A DNA stretch of 34,349 bases from an uncultured Bacteroidia bacterium (GTDB taxonomy: Bacteria; Bacteroidota; Bacteroidia; Bacteroidales; Prolixibacteraceae). The DNA is taken from assembly GCA_903850335.1 (NCBI GenBank), contig CAINLJ010000019.1:1-34349 (forward strand), read 5' to 3'. Shown here piece after piece: positions 24,602 through 34,288 of the stretch (positions within the stretch are counted from its first letter, which is position 1; every line of letters begins with the position of its first letter). The notes under the pieces were generated by a model, which made no database searches, was not told where the DNA came from, and saw only the letters and a program-made list of their open reading frames with translations. A program made the translations under genes and the position numbers.

Positions 24602-27600
24602 ATGTCGTCAAAACAAACATTAAACCGCCGCAACTTTCTAAAAGGAATGACGTTTGGTACTGCCGGAATAATGACTGGTTTTTGGTTAAATTTATCTTCC
24701 GCAACAGCTTTAAATTCAAATGTTTCACAAAATATCCGAACCTGTTTTATGAACCCGCCCGACTTTGCCCGGCCATGGGTATACTGGTTCTGGATTAATG
24801 GGAACATAACCCGCGAAGGAATAACTGCGGATCTTGAAGCCATGCAGCGGGTAGGGATTGGGGGAGTCCTGATCATGGAAGTAGATGGAAGTCCAAAGGG
24901 CCCGATAGCTTTTGGCACTATGGAATGGCAGGAAATGTTTCGTTTTGCATGTAAGGAGGCTGCCAGACTGGGTCTTGAAATAAATATGAACGACGGCGCA
25001 GGATGGACTGGCAGCGGAGGACCATGGAACACTGCTGAGAATTCGATGCAACAACTTTTATATTCTGAAATGCAGATATCAGGAAGTAGTCATTTCAGTG
25101 GGTCCCTTCCACAACCCAAAATCCGGAAAGAAGGTATTACGGGAACGGAATCCGTTGAACCTGAATATTATCAGGACATTGCAGTAATCGCTTTTCCAAC
25201 ACCTGTGAACGACACTTATCAAACAGACAATATTCAACTTAAGGCGGGATTCAGGACAATCTCAACTCCCCCGGGAAGCCTTAGAAATGGCAATAATGCA
25301 TTTCAGATGCTCCCAATATCAGGTTCACCGGCACCGAAGGATGCAATAATTCAACCTGAGGCGATACTGAACCTCTCCTCATCGTATGTCAAAGGGCAGT
25401 TAACCTGGGATGTACCACCCGGTAACTGGACTATCTTAAGGTTTGGTCATGGTCCGACCGGAGCAACAAACCATCCTGCCCCACGAGCAGGTCTTGGATA
25501 CGAATGTGATAAGATGAGTAAAGAATCAGTTGAAATCCATTTTAACAAGTTTTTAGGAGATATAATGGCAATGGCCGGGCCGCTTACTGGTAAAACGCTT
25601 GTAGCAACTCATGTCGACAGTTGGGAGGTCGGTTATCAGAACTGGACAAAAAATTTCCCCGGGGAGTTCAGAAAGCGATGCGGATATGACATTATCCCAT
25701 TCCTTCCGGCAATTACAGGTCGTATAATAGGAAACGGTGAGTTTACTGAACGATTTCTTTGGGATTTACGTTTTACAATTTCGGAGCTTATCGCAGAGAA
25801 TTATGCCGGTCATCTGAGGACACTTTCCAATCAGCATGGGCTCAAATTTTCGATGGAAGCCATTGACAATACTCCTTTTGATGAGATCAGGGTTGGGGGG
25901 CAGTCTGACCTGCCACAGACTGAATTTTGGTACCGCCGTGAGACAGAAGCCATAGGAGAGTCAGGAGATTGTTTCGAAGGAGTATTCCGTTCTTATGCCT
26001 GGACTCCGGCAATGGTTTCAGCCGCTCATATCTATGGTAAAAAAATCATTCCATCAGAAGCATTCACAGCAAATCCTGGAGAAAACTGGCTGGCACATCC
26101 TGCTTTATTAAAACCGCAGGGCGACTGGGCATTTTGTGCCGGGATTAATCGTTTTATTTTTCATCGCTATGCCATGCAACCCTGGAAAGACCGAAATCCG
26201 GGAATGACAATGTCTTTTTGGGGTCTTCACTACGAACGAACACAAACATGGTGGGAAGAAACCAAACCATGGCATGACTACCTCACCCGTTGCCAGTACC
26301 TGCTTCAAAAAGGAAACTTTGTGGCCGATCTCCTCTACTTGCAAGCTGAATCAGCCCCAAACAGATTCATACCACCGGGTGTCGACTTCTCGAATCCTAT
26401 ACCTCCTGACACCCCGGGATATAATTTTGACGGATGTACTGCTGATGCAGTCTTAAACAGAATATCTATTAAAAATGGCCTCATTTCCCTGCCGGATGGA
26501 ATGACCTACCGGGCATTGGTACTCCCATCACAGGGAGACCAGTTGATGGCTGGTGTCATGACTGTAAATCTGGCAAAAAAGATTGGCGATCTTGTCAGTG
26601 AAGGAATGGTAATTATTGGGCCTCCACCTCTGAGGACTCCGGGACTCACAAACTATCCGCAATGTGAAGAAGAATTAAAGGATATCGTTGCTGGTCTTTG
26701 GGGTGAAAATAGCGTCGCAGGAGAACATAAAATTGGAAAAGGAGTAGTCTTTACAGGAAAGACTCCACAACAAGTACTTACTGAACTCGGGGTTCCTGAA
26801 GATTTTTCTTGTGGTCAACCAGCTCATTTTCGGTATACTCATCGTCGTGACGAAGATGGAACTGAAATATATTTCATTTCGAATAAGCAGGACCATGAAG
26901 TTGAAGCAGAATGTAATTTTAGGGTGACCAAACGGTGGCCTGAGTTTTGGTGGCCAGAATCGGGATTGACTGATATACCTGTCATGTTTTCGGAAATAAA
27001 TGGCGTAACAAAACTCCCGGTCAGGTTACCCGCTTTTGGTTCCGTTTTTGTTATTTTCCCTTCTGAAAGTCAACCTGGACCAGACCGCATTGTGAGTATA
27101 TCTCAAAATGATAAACAAATCAATGAAAATTTTGGAAGTAAAATTCAGGTTACAAAGAAGAACAGAAAATTTCAAGCTGTCATTTTTCAGCCAGGAAAAT
27201 ATACCCTTCAAACTGCAAACAACAAAAAACACAACATAGAAATTACAAACTTGCCTGAACCACAAAAAATTACAGGCTCTTGGGAAGTGCACTTTGCACA
27301 TGACCTGGGGGCACCACCCAAGGTTGAATTTCAGGATCTTATTTCATGGAGTGATCATCCTGATAAAGGAATCAGGTATTTCTCAGGGAAAGCGACGTAT
27401 CATAAAAAAATCAATATTTCACCTGAGTTGATAAAGAAGGACAGGCAGCTAATTCTGGATCTTGGCCAGGTTGAAGTCATTGTTATTGTGAAATTGAACG
27501 GAAAAGATCTTGGAATCCTTTGGAAAAAGCCTTATCAGGTTGATATAACTAAGGCAGCTCTGGCTGGTGAAAACTCTGTTGAACTGACAGTCGTTAACCT

Positions 27601-27844
27601 TTGGCCTAACCGGTTAATTGGCGATGCCAACCTTCCTGAAGATTGTAACTGGTCAGGTGAAGATTCCAAACCAATTATGCAGTCATTAAAAGAATATCCT
27701 CAATGGTTTGTTGATGGAAAACCTAGTCCTGCAGGACGTTATACATTTAGCATAATTAAAGTATGGTCCAAGGATGATGATCTGCGGAAGTCAGGTCTTT
27801 TAGGACCGGTAATGCTAAATGTTATTGCTAAGGTAATCATCTAA
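24602..27844 (+). CDS. GH106 alpha-L-rhamnosidase with Tat-type signal
   Basis: A 1080-residue protein. The N-terminus has a twin-arginine signal (Arg9-Arg10 in NRRNFLKG, hydrophobic core to about 35), unlike its Sec-exported neighbours. The catalytic part starts with the GH106 hallmark PPDFARPWVYWFWINGNITREG, then GITADLEAMQRVGIGGVLIMEVDG and MNDGAGWTGSGGPW. Candidate catalytic acids are Glu419 (FSMEAID) and Glu486 (PSEAFTA), by position relative to known GH106 enzymes; this assignment is tentative. Residues about 930-1075 are a beta-sandwich carbohydrate-binding domain (WEVHFAHDLGAPP, LDLGQVEVIVIVKLNGKDLG). GH106 enzymes invert configuration while removing terminal alpha-L-rhamnose, for example from rhamnogalacturonan II or glycosylated natural products. 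It leads a block with GH78, 132 bases downstream. Confidence 0.88.
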   Translation: MSSKQTLNRRNFLKGMTFGTAGIMTGFWLNLSSATALNSNVSQNIRTCFMNPPDFARPWVYWFWINGNITREGITADLEAMQRVGIGGVLIMEVDGSPKGPIAFGTMEWQEMFRFACKEAARLGLEINMNDGAGWTGSGGPWNTAENSMQQLLYSEMQISGSSHFSGSLPQPKIRKEGITGTESVEPEYYQDIAVIAFPTPVNDTYQTDNIQLKAGFRTISTPPGSLRNGNNAFQMLPISGSPAPKDAIIQPEAILNLSSSYVKGQLTWDVPPGNWTILRFGHGPTGATNHPAPRAGLGYECDKMSKESVEIHFNKFLGDIMAMAGPLTGKTLVATHVDSWEVGYQNWTKNFPGEFRKRCGYDIIPFLPAITGRIIGNGEFTERFLWDLRFTISELIAENYAGHLRTLSNQHGLKFSMEAIDNTPFDEIRVGGQSDLPQTEFWYRRETEAIGESGDCFEGVFRSYAWTPAMVSAAHIYGKKIIPSEAFTANPGENWLAHPALLKPQGDWAFCAGINRFIFHRYAMQPWKDRNPGMTMSFWGLHYERTQTWWEETKPWHDYLTRCQYLLQKGNFVADLLYLQAESAPNRFIPPGVDFSNPIPPDTPGYNFDGCTADAVLNRISIKNGLISLPDGMTYRALVLPSQGDQLMAGVMTVNLAKKIGDLVSEGMVIIGPPPLRTPGLTNYPQCEEELKDIVAGLWGENSVAGEHKIGKGVVFTGKTPQQVLTELGVPEDFSCGQPAHFRYTHRRDEDGTEIYFISNKQDHEVEAECNFRVTKRWPEFWWPESGLTDIPVMFSEINGVTKLPVRLPAFGSVFVIFPSESQPGPDRIVSISQNDKQINENFGSKIQVTKKNRKFQAVIFQPGKYTLQTANNKKHNIEITNLPEPQKITGSWEVHFAHDLGAPPKVEFQDLISWSDHPDKGIRYFSGKATYHKKINISPELIKKDRQLILDLGQVEVIVIVKLNGKDLGILWKKPYQVDITKAALAGENSVELTVVNLWPNRLIGDANLPEDCNWSGEDSKPIMQSLKEYPQWFVDGKPSPAGRYTFSIIKVWSKDDDLRKSGLLGPVMLNVIAKVII

Positions 27845-27976
27845 AAACAAAGATAAAGGTTTGGTTTTTTGATGTAAATTGTGATGTTTCGGGGCTGCAA
27901 TAAAAGTCTTGTTAACGGAAGTCTTCAAAATGAACATGCAGAATTCAGCAGATTTAATATTTTAATTATAAAAATT

Positions 27977-30900
27977 ATGATGAACACCCTTCGATTAAAA
28001 CGGTTGGGAATTTTCCTGATGTTTGCCCTGTTAATATCTTCTTCTTTTTATGCAAAAGGGATTGCAGCTATTCAGAACCTTCAGGTAGAATATACAAAGA
28101 CACCTATCGGGATAGATATTGAAAAACCTCGCTTTTCATGGCAAATGGTTGTTTCTGATACAAGCAGAGGATATTTTCAGACTGCCTATCAACTTTTTAT
28201 TACAGACCCGGAAGGAAAAGTCGTATGGGATAGTCAGAAAATAAACAGTGAAAAATCTTTAAATATTGATTACGCCGGATCACCGTTAAAACCGGTAACC
28301 AGGTACATCTGGAAAGTTACGGTTTGGGATCAAAATGGAAAGATAGCAGAAGCATCCTCATGGTTTGAGACCGGCCTTATGAACCCAGATCCAAAACTTT
28401 CAGGTTGGGATGGTGCCACCTGGATTGGAGGATCGGATAATGATTTAGTTCTTTATTCACAATCCTTATCTGTTTTCAGGCTATCGTTTAAGATTAGACT
28501 CGATAAAGAGTCTGGTACAACCAGGGCATGCTTTATCTTTGGTGCAAATGACAAACGACTGATGGATAAAAATAAAAATATCTATGGAGTGGAGAGTAAA
28601 AAAAATGAAAGCTACATCGGTCTTGAACTTGACATTTCGAAAATGAATAGTTCCATAAATGGATTGGCTCAGATTAATATTTACAGGAAGGGATATCATC
28701 CTGATGATAAGAAAGATAATCCTCTTATTAATCTGCCGGTTCCCCTGGAAATTATAAATGGAAACAATAAATATGAGCCGCATCAGATATATGTCGAGTC
28801 GGTCTTCGGTTCAGTAAACTTTTATGTAGACAGAAATGATGCATCGCATAAAATCTCCACGAAAGAAAATTTAAATCAGGATGGTTATCCGTCTTTCTTC
28901 CTAAACCCAGTTGGAAGGGGCGGCGATTTTATCAGTTTTCCAATGCTTGCCGATATTGGGTTTTCACTTGAACCAGGTCAAAAGGCGGCTTTCTCAGATG
29001 TTGAAGTAAGAAATTTCAGACGTCCATCAAATAAACTTTTTAGTGAAGATCTTAGTTCTAAAATCAGTTATTTGGGAATTTTTTCTGAATTTGTAAATAA
29101 GCCGGAGTCAGGATTGAATATTTCTGATCATTCATATCTTGTTGATGGAGGTAAAAAGGGTTCATTTGTAGTTGCAACTCCTGACAGGAACTCGGCACCT
29201 ATGCTTCGTACAACATTTGACTCCGGAATTAAAAATATTGCCAAAGCGAGATTATATGTTACAAGCCGCGGAATTTATGAGATGTATATCAATGGCAAAA
29301 GAGTCGGAAAGGATTATTTTAATCCCGGGCTCACTCAGTACAACAAAACCCACTTTTACCAGACTTATGATGTATTAGAACTAATTCATGGTGGTAAAAA
29401 TGCAATGGGAGCTCTTTTGGGTGAAGGATGGTGGAGTGGTAACATAACGTATAGTGGCCAAAATTGGAACTTCTTCGGGGACCGTCAGTCTTTGCTTGCA
29501 AAATTGGTGATCACTTATTCTGACGGGACAACAAAGATTGTTACGACAAATCCAGAGCATTGGTCTTGTTTTAATAATGGACCCCTCATATATGGAAGTT
29601 TTTTCCAGGGCGAGACTTACGATGCATCAAAGGAAAAGTCAATATTAGGTTGGAATACAGTGAATTATGATGATCGTTCATGGAAAAGGGCTGTCAGTGT
29701 TTCACTTGAAGGAAATAGTTTCAGTGACAATAATATTCAGGGAACGAATGGTATGGCACCTGTTTTGGATTTCGATAATATGAAGCTTACCGGTCAGCCT
29801 GGTGAAAATGCTACGATCGTAAAGGAACTGGATGCGGTGAAAATGGAGGAGGTTCGTCCTGGTGTTTTTGTATATGACATGGGGCAGAATATGGTGGGGT
29901 TTCCTCAGATTATTGTTAATAGTGGGATGGCAGGAACAAGGCTTACCCTTCGTTATGCAGAGGTGAAATATCCTGATCTTCCTGAATATAAGGGTAATGT
30001 TGGGATGATAATGCTCGAAAATATCCGGGGAGCATTAGCGCAGGATACATATATTCTTAAGGGAGGTAATGAAGTGATTCAACCAAGGTTTACCTTTCAT
30101 GGATATCGCTTCATTGAGATTACAGGCATCTCAAAACCCTTACCAGTCAAATCAGTCATGGGAAAAGTTGTCAGCTCATTAAAATCATTGGCTTCATCCT
30201 ATACAACATCCAATCCTAAGGTGAATAAGCTTTGGGAGAATATCACCTGGTCAACCCGGGGGAATTTTCTTTCCATTCCGACGGATTGTCCGCAAAGAAA
30301 TGAACGAATGGGTTGGAATGGAGATATATCCTTATTTTCAAGAACTGCTACCTATCTTACGAATGCCCCGCAGTTTTTCCGCAGACACATGATTGCTATG
30401 GCAGATGTTCAGCGTACCGATGGCCGTTTTACCGATGTGGCCCCTCTTGGCGGCGGATTCGGCGGAATACTTTGGGGGAGTGCAGGAATTACTGTCGCAT
30501 GGGAATCATTTCAGCAATACGGGGATAAAGTAATGATTGCCGAACATTATGACGCCATGAAGAGGTATCTTTCCTACATTAAAACCCGGATTGACCCAAA
30601 AACCGGGATAATCGATGAAGGTCCATTGGGAGACTGGCTCAGTCCTGAAGGAGATAAAAACGATAATACACTGCTTTGGGAAGCCTATTACATTTACGAT
30701 CTTGAGATGATGGCTAAGATGGCAGATGTTTTAAAAAAGACAGATGATGCAGTAGCATTCAGAAATAGTATGGCCGAAAGGAAAACATACTTTAGTAAAA
30801 CCTACATCAATGCTGAATCAGGGAAAACCATTAAATCAGACAGACATTTATTTGATAATCAAGTGTCTTATGCAGTTCCGTTGGCTCTAGGTGTATTCAG

Positions 30901-31621
30901 TGCAAAGGATGAAAAAATCGCAGCTAATTATCTTGTTGAGGCAATAAAAAGAAAAAATACGGACGATAGTGGTGCAATCCTTCCTGAATTTAGTCTGATG
31001 ACCGGATTTATTGGAACTGCATGGATAAGTAAGGCCCTCTCAGACCACGGCTATACCGAGATAGCATACAGATTACTTCAACAGACTAAATACCCTTCAT
31101 GGCTTTACTCCGTCGATCAGGGTGCAACAACAATTTGGGAACGTCTTAACTCCTATACAGTTGAAAAAGGATTTGGAGGGAATAACAGCATGAATTCATT
31201 CAGTCATTATTCCTTTGGGGCAGTGGGTGCGTGGATGTATAATTATTCACTTGGTATACAGCGTGATGAAAATGAACCCGGATTTAAGCATTTTATCCTG
31301 CAACCTTCACCTGATCCAACGGGGCAGATGACTTTTGCAAAAGGTTTTTACGATTCAATGTATGGCCGGATTGAAAGCAGTTGGAAGACAGAGAAAAGAA
31401 TTTTGATTTATTCTGCAACTGTTCCTCCAAATACATCTGCCACACTTTATTTTCCTACGTCCGATCCCCAAAAAATAACTGAAGGAGGGAAAAATATATC
31501 ACTTTCAAAGGGTGTGAAGTTTGTCCGGATGGAAAAAGGGAAGACAGTTTATGAGATACAGTCTGGACATTATGAGTTTAAAATTCTTAATATTGAGCCA
31601 TCAATTAATCCCTTGCTATAA
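27977..31621 (+). CDS. GH78 alpha-L-rhamnosidase with an extra concanavalin-like insert
   Basis: A 1214-residue protein. The ATG at 27977 (or the next codon) starts a signal peptide ending SFYAKG; a GTG start at 27881 would bury it and is rejected. Order: Ig-like N-domain (IQNLQVEYTKTPIGID, PRFSW, about 25-125), an extra beta-rich segment (about 140-345), the rhamnosidase beta domains (YEMYINGKRVGKDYFNPG), and an (alpha/alpha)6 barrel from about 730. Catalytic landmarks are DCPQRNERMGWNGD with Asp770, Glu776 and Asp783, and GATTIWER with Glu1055. It hydrolyses terminal alpha-L-rhamnose with inversion. GH78 proteins are often about 900-1000 residues, so the insert accounts for the extra length and could bind polysaccharide. 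The esterase gene begins 13 bases later. Confidence 0.93.
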   Translation: MMNTLRLKRLGIFLMFALLISSSFYAKGIAAIQNLQVEYTKTPIGIDIEKPRFSWQMVVSDTSRGYFQTAYQLFITDPEGKVVWDSQKINSEKSLNIDYAGSPLKPVTRYIWKVTVWDQNGKIAEASSWFETGLMNPDPKLSGWDGATWIGGSDNDLVLYSQSLSVFRLSFKIRLDKESGTTRACFIFGANDKRLMDKNKNIYGVESKKNESYIGLELDISKMNSSINGLAQINIYRKGYHPDDKKDNPLINLPVPLEIINGNNKYEPHQIYVESVFGSVNFYVDRNDASHKISTKENLNQDGYPSFFLNPVGRGGDFISFPMLADIGFSLEPGQKAAFSDVEVRNFRRPSNKLFSEDLSSKISYLGIFSEFVNKPESGLNISDHSYLVDGGKKGSFVVATPDRNSAPMLRTTFDSGIKNIAKARLYVTSRGIYEMYINGKRVGKDYFNPGLTQYNKTHFYQTYDVLELIHGGKNAMGALLGEGWWSGNITYSGQNWNFFGDRQSLLAKLVITYSDGTTKIVTTNPEHWSCFNNGPLIYGSFFQGETYDASKEKSILGWNTVNYDDRSWKRAVSVSLEGNSFSDNNIQGTNGMAPVLDFDNMKLTGQPGENATIVKELDAVKMEEVRPGVFVYDMGQNMVGFPQIIVNSGMAGTRLTLRYAEVKYPDLPEYKGNVGMIMLENIRGALAQDTYILKGGNEVIQPRFTFHGYRFIEITGISKPLPVKSVMGKVVSSLKSLASSYTTSNPKVNKLWENITWSTRGNFLSIPTDCPQRNERMGWNGDISLFSRTATYLTNAPQFFRRHMIAMADVQRTDGRFTDVAPLGGGFGGILWGSAGITVAWESFQQYGDKVMIAEHYDAMKRYLSYIKTRIDPKTGIIDEGPLGDWLSPEGDKNDNTLLWEAYYIYDLEMMAKMADVLKKTDDAVAFRNSMAERKTYFSKTYINAESGKTIKSDRHLFDNQVSYAVPLALGVFSAKDEKIAANYLVEAIKRKNTDDSGAILPEFSLMTGFIGTAWISKALSDHGYTEIAYRLLQQTKYPSWLYSVDQGATTIWERLNSYTVEKGFGGNNSMNSFSHYSFGAVGAWMYNYSLGIQRDENEPGFKHFILQPSPDPTGQMTFAKGFYDSMYGRIESSWKTEKRILIYSATVPPNTSATLYFPTSDPQKITEGGKNISLSKGVKFVRMEKGKTVYEIQSGHYEFKILNIEPSINPLL

Positions 31622-31634
31622 AAATTGACTTTTG

Positions 31635-33848
31635 ATGAAGCAAATTACATTATTGTTAGTTACACTTATATTGATCCTGGTTGCAGCTCCTTCAAATGGA
31701 TATCCTGCAATGGACAGTAAGAAAAATGAGGAAAGATCGGTATACCTTTCGCTTTCGGGTCAGATCATATCCGATAAAAATCAAATTAAGGCTAACAGGC
31801 TGGTAAATGCTCCGATGTGGCATTTGACTTTTACACAATCCAAACCTAATCGGGGTACCATTTTGATTTTTTCTGGAATTGCAGCTGAGCTATCAAAGCC
31901 AGTAAGTGAAAACCTAATGTTGATAAGCTTTCTGAATTTACTGGGATTTGATGTTGCAAATCTGGAATATTCACAGGCTATAAATCAGGATGTCACTCTG
32001 GTAACTTTCCTGCAAGCATTAAAGGCAATACGTATTAATTCTGGCAAGATTGGATTGTCAGGTGGTCATTTTAGTATTTTGGGTCTGGATTCAGGTGGTG
32101 AGCCGGCTGCCAGAATGGTCCAAAAACTTGGAAATGATGAACAGCCGGAAAATCTGATTCTTGTCAATCCTTCCCGTATGGATGAAACTCTCCCCGGAAC
32201 AGTATTTCCGATAGTGATGCCGCCTCACAGGCTAAAGGGAAGATTGCTTTGTATGTTTGATGAGGAAGGTAAAAGGGAATGGATCAGAGCAGCTCAGGAA
32301 TACACAAAAACATGGATAGGATATGGTGGGCAGGGTGCCTTTAATCTGACTGTAAATGAGACAATTGTTAATACAAAGGGTAAAATCCTGTCGGATAATA
32401 ACCGTGGACTTTCGGAGGTACTTAAGGCCTTTTTAGAAACGAAAGGCAAAACTGTCTCAACAATTACAAATCCGGCAGCCGTCCCTGTCAAAGGGGATAG
32501 TTATGATCGTCACGCGCAAAAGCTCGCAATAGTCGCAAAAGAGAAATACGATTTGATAATGATTGGTAATTCAATTACGAATAATTTTGAGAAGCCTGAA
32601 TATCAAGCCGTTTGGAAACAGTTTTTCGAACCCCGAAAGGCTCTTAATCTTGGCTATTCAGGATATCGAACTGAAAATTTGATTTGGAATATTCAAAATG
32701 GAGAGCTTAAAGGACAATCCCCTAAAGTTATTGTTCTCGAAATTGGCACAAATAACATAGATGAGAAGAATTATCCAACACGACATACAGCGGGACAACT
32801 TGCAGGAGGAATTAAGGCAATTGTTAAATTATTACGTGAAAAATGTCCTGATTCAAGGATAATTGTATTACGATGTTTCCCTGGATGCTATGGTGGGCCG
32901 AATCCAACGTCTCACCGCGCCATTCTCGAACGGGCTTCTGATTTGGTTTCCAAACTTACCGATGGGAAACATGTTTTCTATTGTGATGTAAACCATGTTT
33001 TTCTTAATCTGGATGGTTCAATTAATCACGAAATGATGCCCGATTGGTTGCATCCAAGTCCGGAAGGTGCGAAACGTTGGGCTCAGGCAATGGAGCCTTT
33101 ACTTTCAAAGTTAATGGGCGATAAATCCCTTGACAATGAAATTCCTGCTAATTCGGCTATTGTACCCGTTTCAAAACTGGAGGAGGATAGTTACAATTGG
33201 TGGAATCGTCATGCAGAAATATTACAGATCAAAGATTCTTTAAATCCTGAAATCGTTCTCATTGGTAATTCGATAACCCATTTTTGGGGTGGGTTACCAC
33301 AAGTCAGAAATGCAGACGGAAAGCCAAGGCTTCCCAACGGGCCTAAAACATGGGCTTCATTATTTGGAAAATACCGGGTTTTAAATCTTGGATTTGGATG
33401 GGACCGTACTCAAAATGTTTTATGGAGGCTGGATAACGGTGAGTTGGACGGGCTTCATCCTAAAAATGTGATTATTTCAATTGGAACAAACAATACAAGT
33501 CAGACTGTAAATGCAAGGATAAATACTGCAGAAGAGATTGTTGAAGGGATTCGTGCTGTATGTCTGCGTGTACGATCAAAGGTGCCAGGGACTAAAATAA
33601 TTCTTATGGCTGTTTTCCCCCGCGAACAAATGCCTGACAATCCCCGAAGAATTCTGATTAATGAGATCAATCATAAGCTTGAGATTTTTGCAAAAGAGAC
33701 CGGCATAACTCTTTTGGATATTGGTCCAAAGATACTCTCTCCTGATGGAACGATTTCAAAGGAAATACTGGGTGATTTTTGTCATCCTACTGAGAAGGGT
33801 TACCAGATATGGGCAGATGCGATAAGATCCTTGATTTCAAATCCCTGA
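31635..33848 (+). CDS. Three-part esterase: alpha/beta-hydrolase-like domain plus two SGNH domains
   Basis: A 737-residue secreted protein (signal peptide about 1-22). Residues about 30-265 look like an alpha/beta hydrolase, but the nucleophile elbow reads GLDSGG with Asp152 where Ser is normal. Two SGNH domains follow. The first (about 298-497) has GNSIT with Ser313, GTNN at 371-374 and DWLH with Asp470/His473. The second (about 535-737) has GNSIT with Ser546, GTNN at 617-620 and DFCH with Asp714/His717. Both share the pattern W-x-x-x-NGEL-x-G-x-x-PK before GTNN, so they arose by internal duplication. Both keep the full catalytic set, suggesting two active acyl-esterase sites, probably acting on acylated sugars cleared by the rhamnosidases. 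The ATG at 31635 is preferred over a TTG three bases earlier. Confidence 0.88.
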   Translation: MKQITLLLVTLILILVAAPSNGYPAMDSKKNEERSVYLSLSGQIISDKNQIKANRLVNAPMWHLTFTQSKPNRGTILIFSGIAAELSKPVSENLMLISFLNLLGFDVANLEYSQAINQDVTLVTFLQALKAIRINSGKIGLSGGHFSILGLDSGGEPAARMVQKLGNDEQPENLILVNPSRMDETLPGTVFPIVMPPHRLKGRLLCMFDEEGKREWIRAAQEYTKTWIGYGGQGAFNLTVNETIVNTKGKILSDNNRGLSEVLKAFLETKGKTVSTITNPAAVPVKGDSYDRHAQKLAIVAKEKYDLIMIGNSITNNFEKPEYQAVWKQFFEPRKALNLGYSGYRTENLIWNIQNGELKGQSPKVIVLEIGTNNIDEKNYPTRHTAGQLAGGIKAIVKLLREKCPDSRIIVLRCFPGCYGGPNPTSHRAILERASDLVSKLTDGKHVFYCDVNHVFLNLDGSINHEMMPDWLHPSPEGAKRWAQAMEPLLSKLMGDKSLDNEIPANSAIVPVSKLEEDSYNWWNRHAEILQIKDSLNPEIVLIGNSITHFWGGLPQVRNADGKPRLPNGPKTWASLFGKYRVLNLGFGWDRTQNVLWRLDNGELDGLHPKNVIISIGTNNTSQTVNARINTAEEIVEGIRAVCLRVRSKVPGTKIILMAVFPREQMPDNPRRILINEINHKLEIFAKETGITLLDIGPKILSPDGTISKEILGDFCHPTEKGYQIWADAIRSLISNP

Positions 33849-33955
33849 TATTAATTTCTTTTCTAATTGTATTCAAATTAACGATGAAAAATAAGGATTA
33901 ATAGCCAGGAATTTTGTAAATTGAAAGAGATTTGCCAGGTCATATTAGTAACCAG

Positions 33956-34288
33956 ATGTCAACTGAAGAAAATCGTGTTATAACGCCAGACGAAACAATC
34001 ATCGATCGGATTTATCTGATCAGAGGTCAGAAAGTGATGCTCGACAGAGATCTGGCGTCAATATTTTGCATAAAAGCAATAAGGCTAAGGGAACAAGTTA
34101 AAAGAAATCCTGATAAATTTCCTGCACATTTTATGTTCCAGCTTAATGATTTAGAAGTAGATTTCATGGTATCGCAAAAAGCGATACCATCGAAACAGCA
34201 TCTTGGTGGATCTTTGCCCTTTGTTTTTTCTGAATATGGGTTATTCAATACTTCGGTAAATTTTAAGCGGCAATTTTGCCATAATTGA
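33956..34288 (+). pseudogene. Truncated ORF6N-domain (antirepressor-like) gene
   Basis: A 110-residue frame. Residues about 11-95 are a clear ORF6N domain: IIDRIYLIRGQKVMLDRDLA, LREQVKRNPDKFP, FMFQL, then MVSQKAIPSKQHLGGSLPFVF and SEYG. ORF6N domains come from phage antirepressors and are common in Bacteroidota accessory regions, where complete proteins usually run to about 170-300 residues. After SEYG (base 34240) the family pattern (GVAMLSSVL) is lost; 15 unrelated residues follow before a stop at 34286-34288. The gene was therefore probably interrupted or deleted here. The ATG at 33956 is preferred to a TTG at 33932. A perfect 10-base inverted repeat lies inside the gene. Confidence 0.7.
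34166..34190. repeat. Perfect inverted repeat inside the ORF6N gene
   Basis: ATGGTATCGC (34166-34175) and GCGATACCAT (34181-34190) surround five A residues. The hairpin encodes the MVSQKAIPS segment. It could affect expression or be a recombination site; it may also follow partly from the conserved protein sequence. Confidence 0.6.

Noticed and set aside
27881-27976. N-terminal extension of the GH78 gene from a GTG start.
   Set aside because: It would put 32 non-signal residues before a clear signal peptide.
30284-30325. Asn instead of Asp in the GH78 motif DCPQRNER as a sign of inactivity.
   Set aside because: The catalytic Asp and Glu residues around it are kept; the changed position is not one of the known essential acids.
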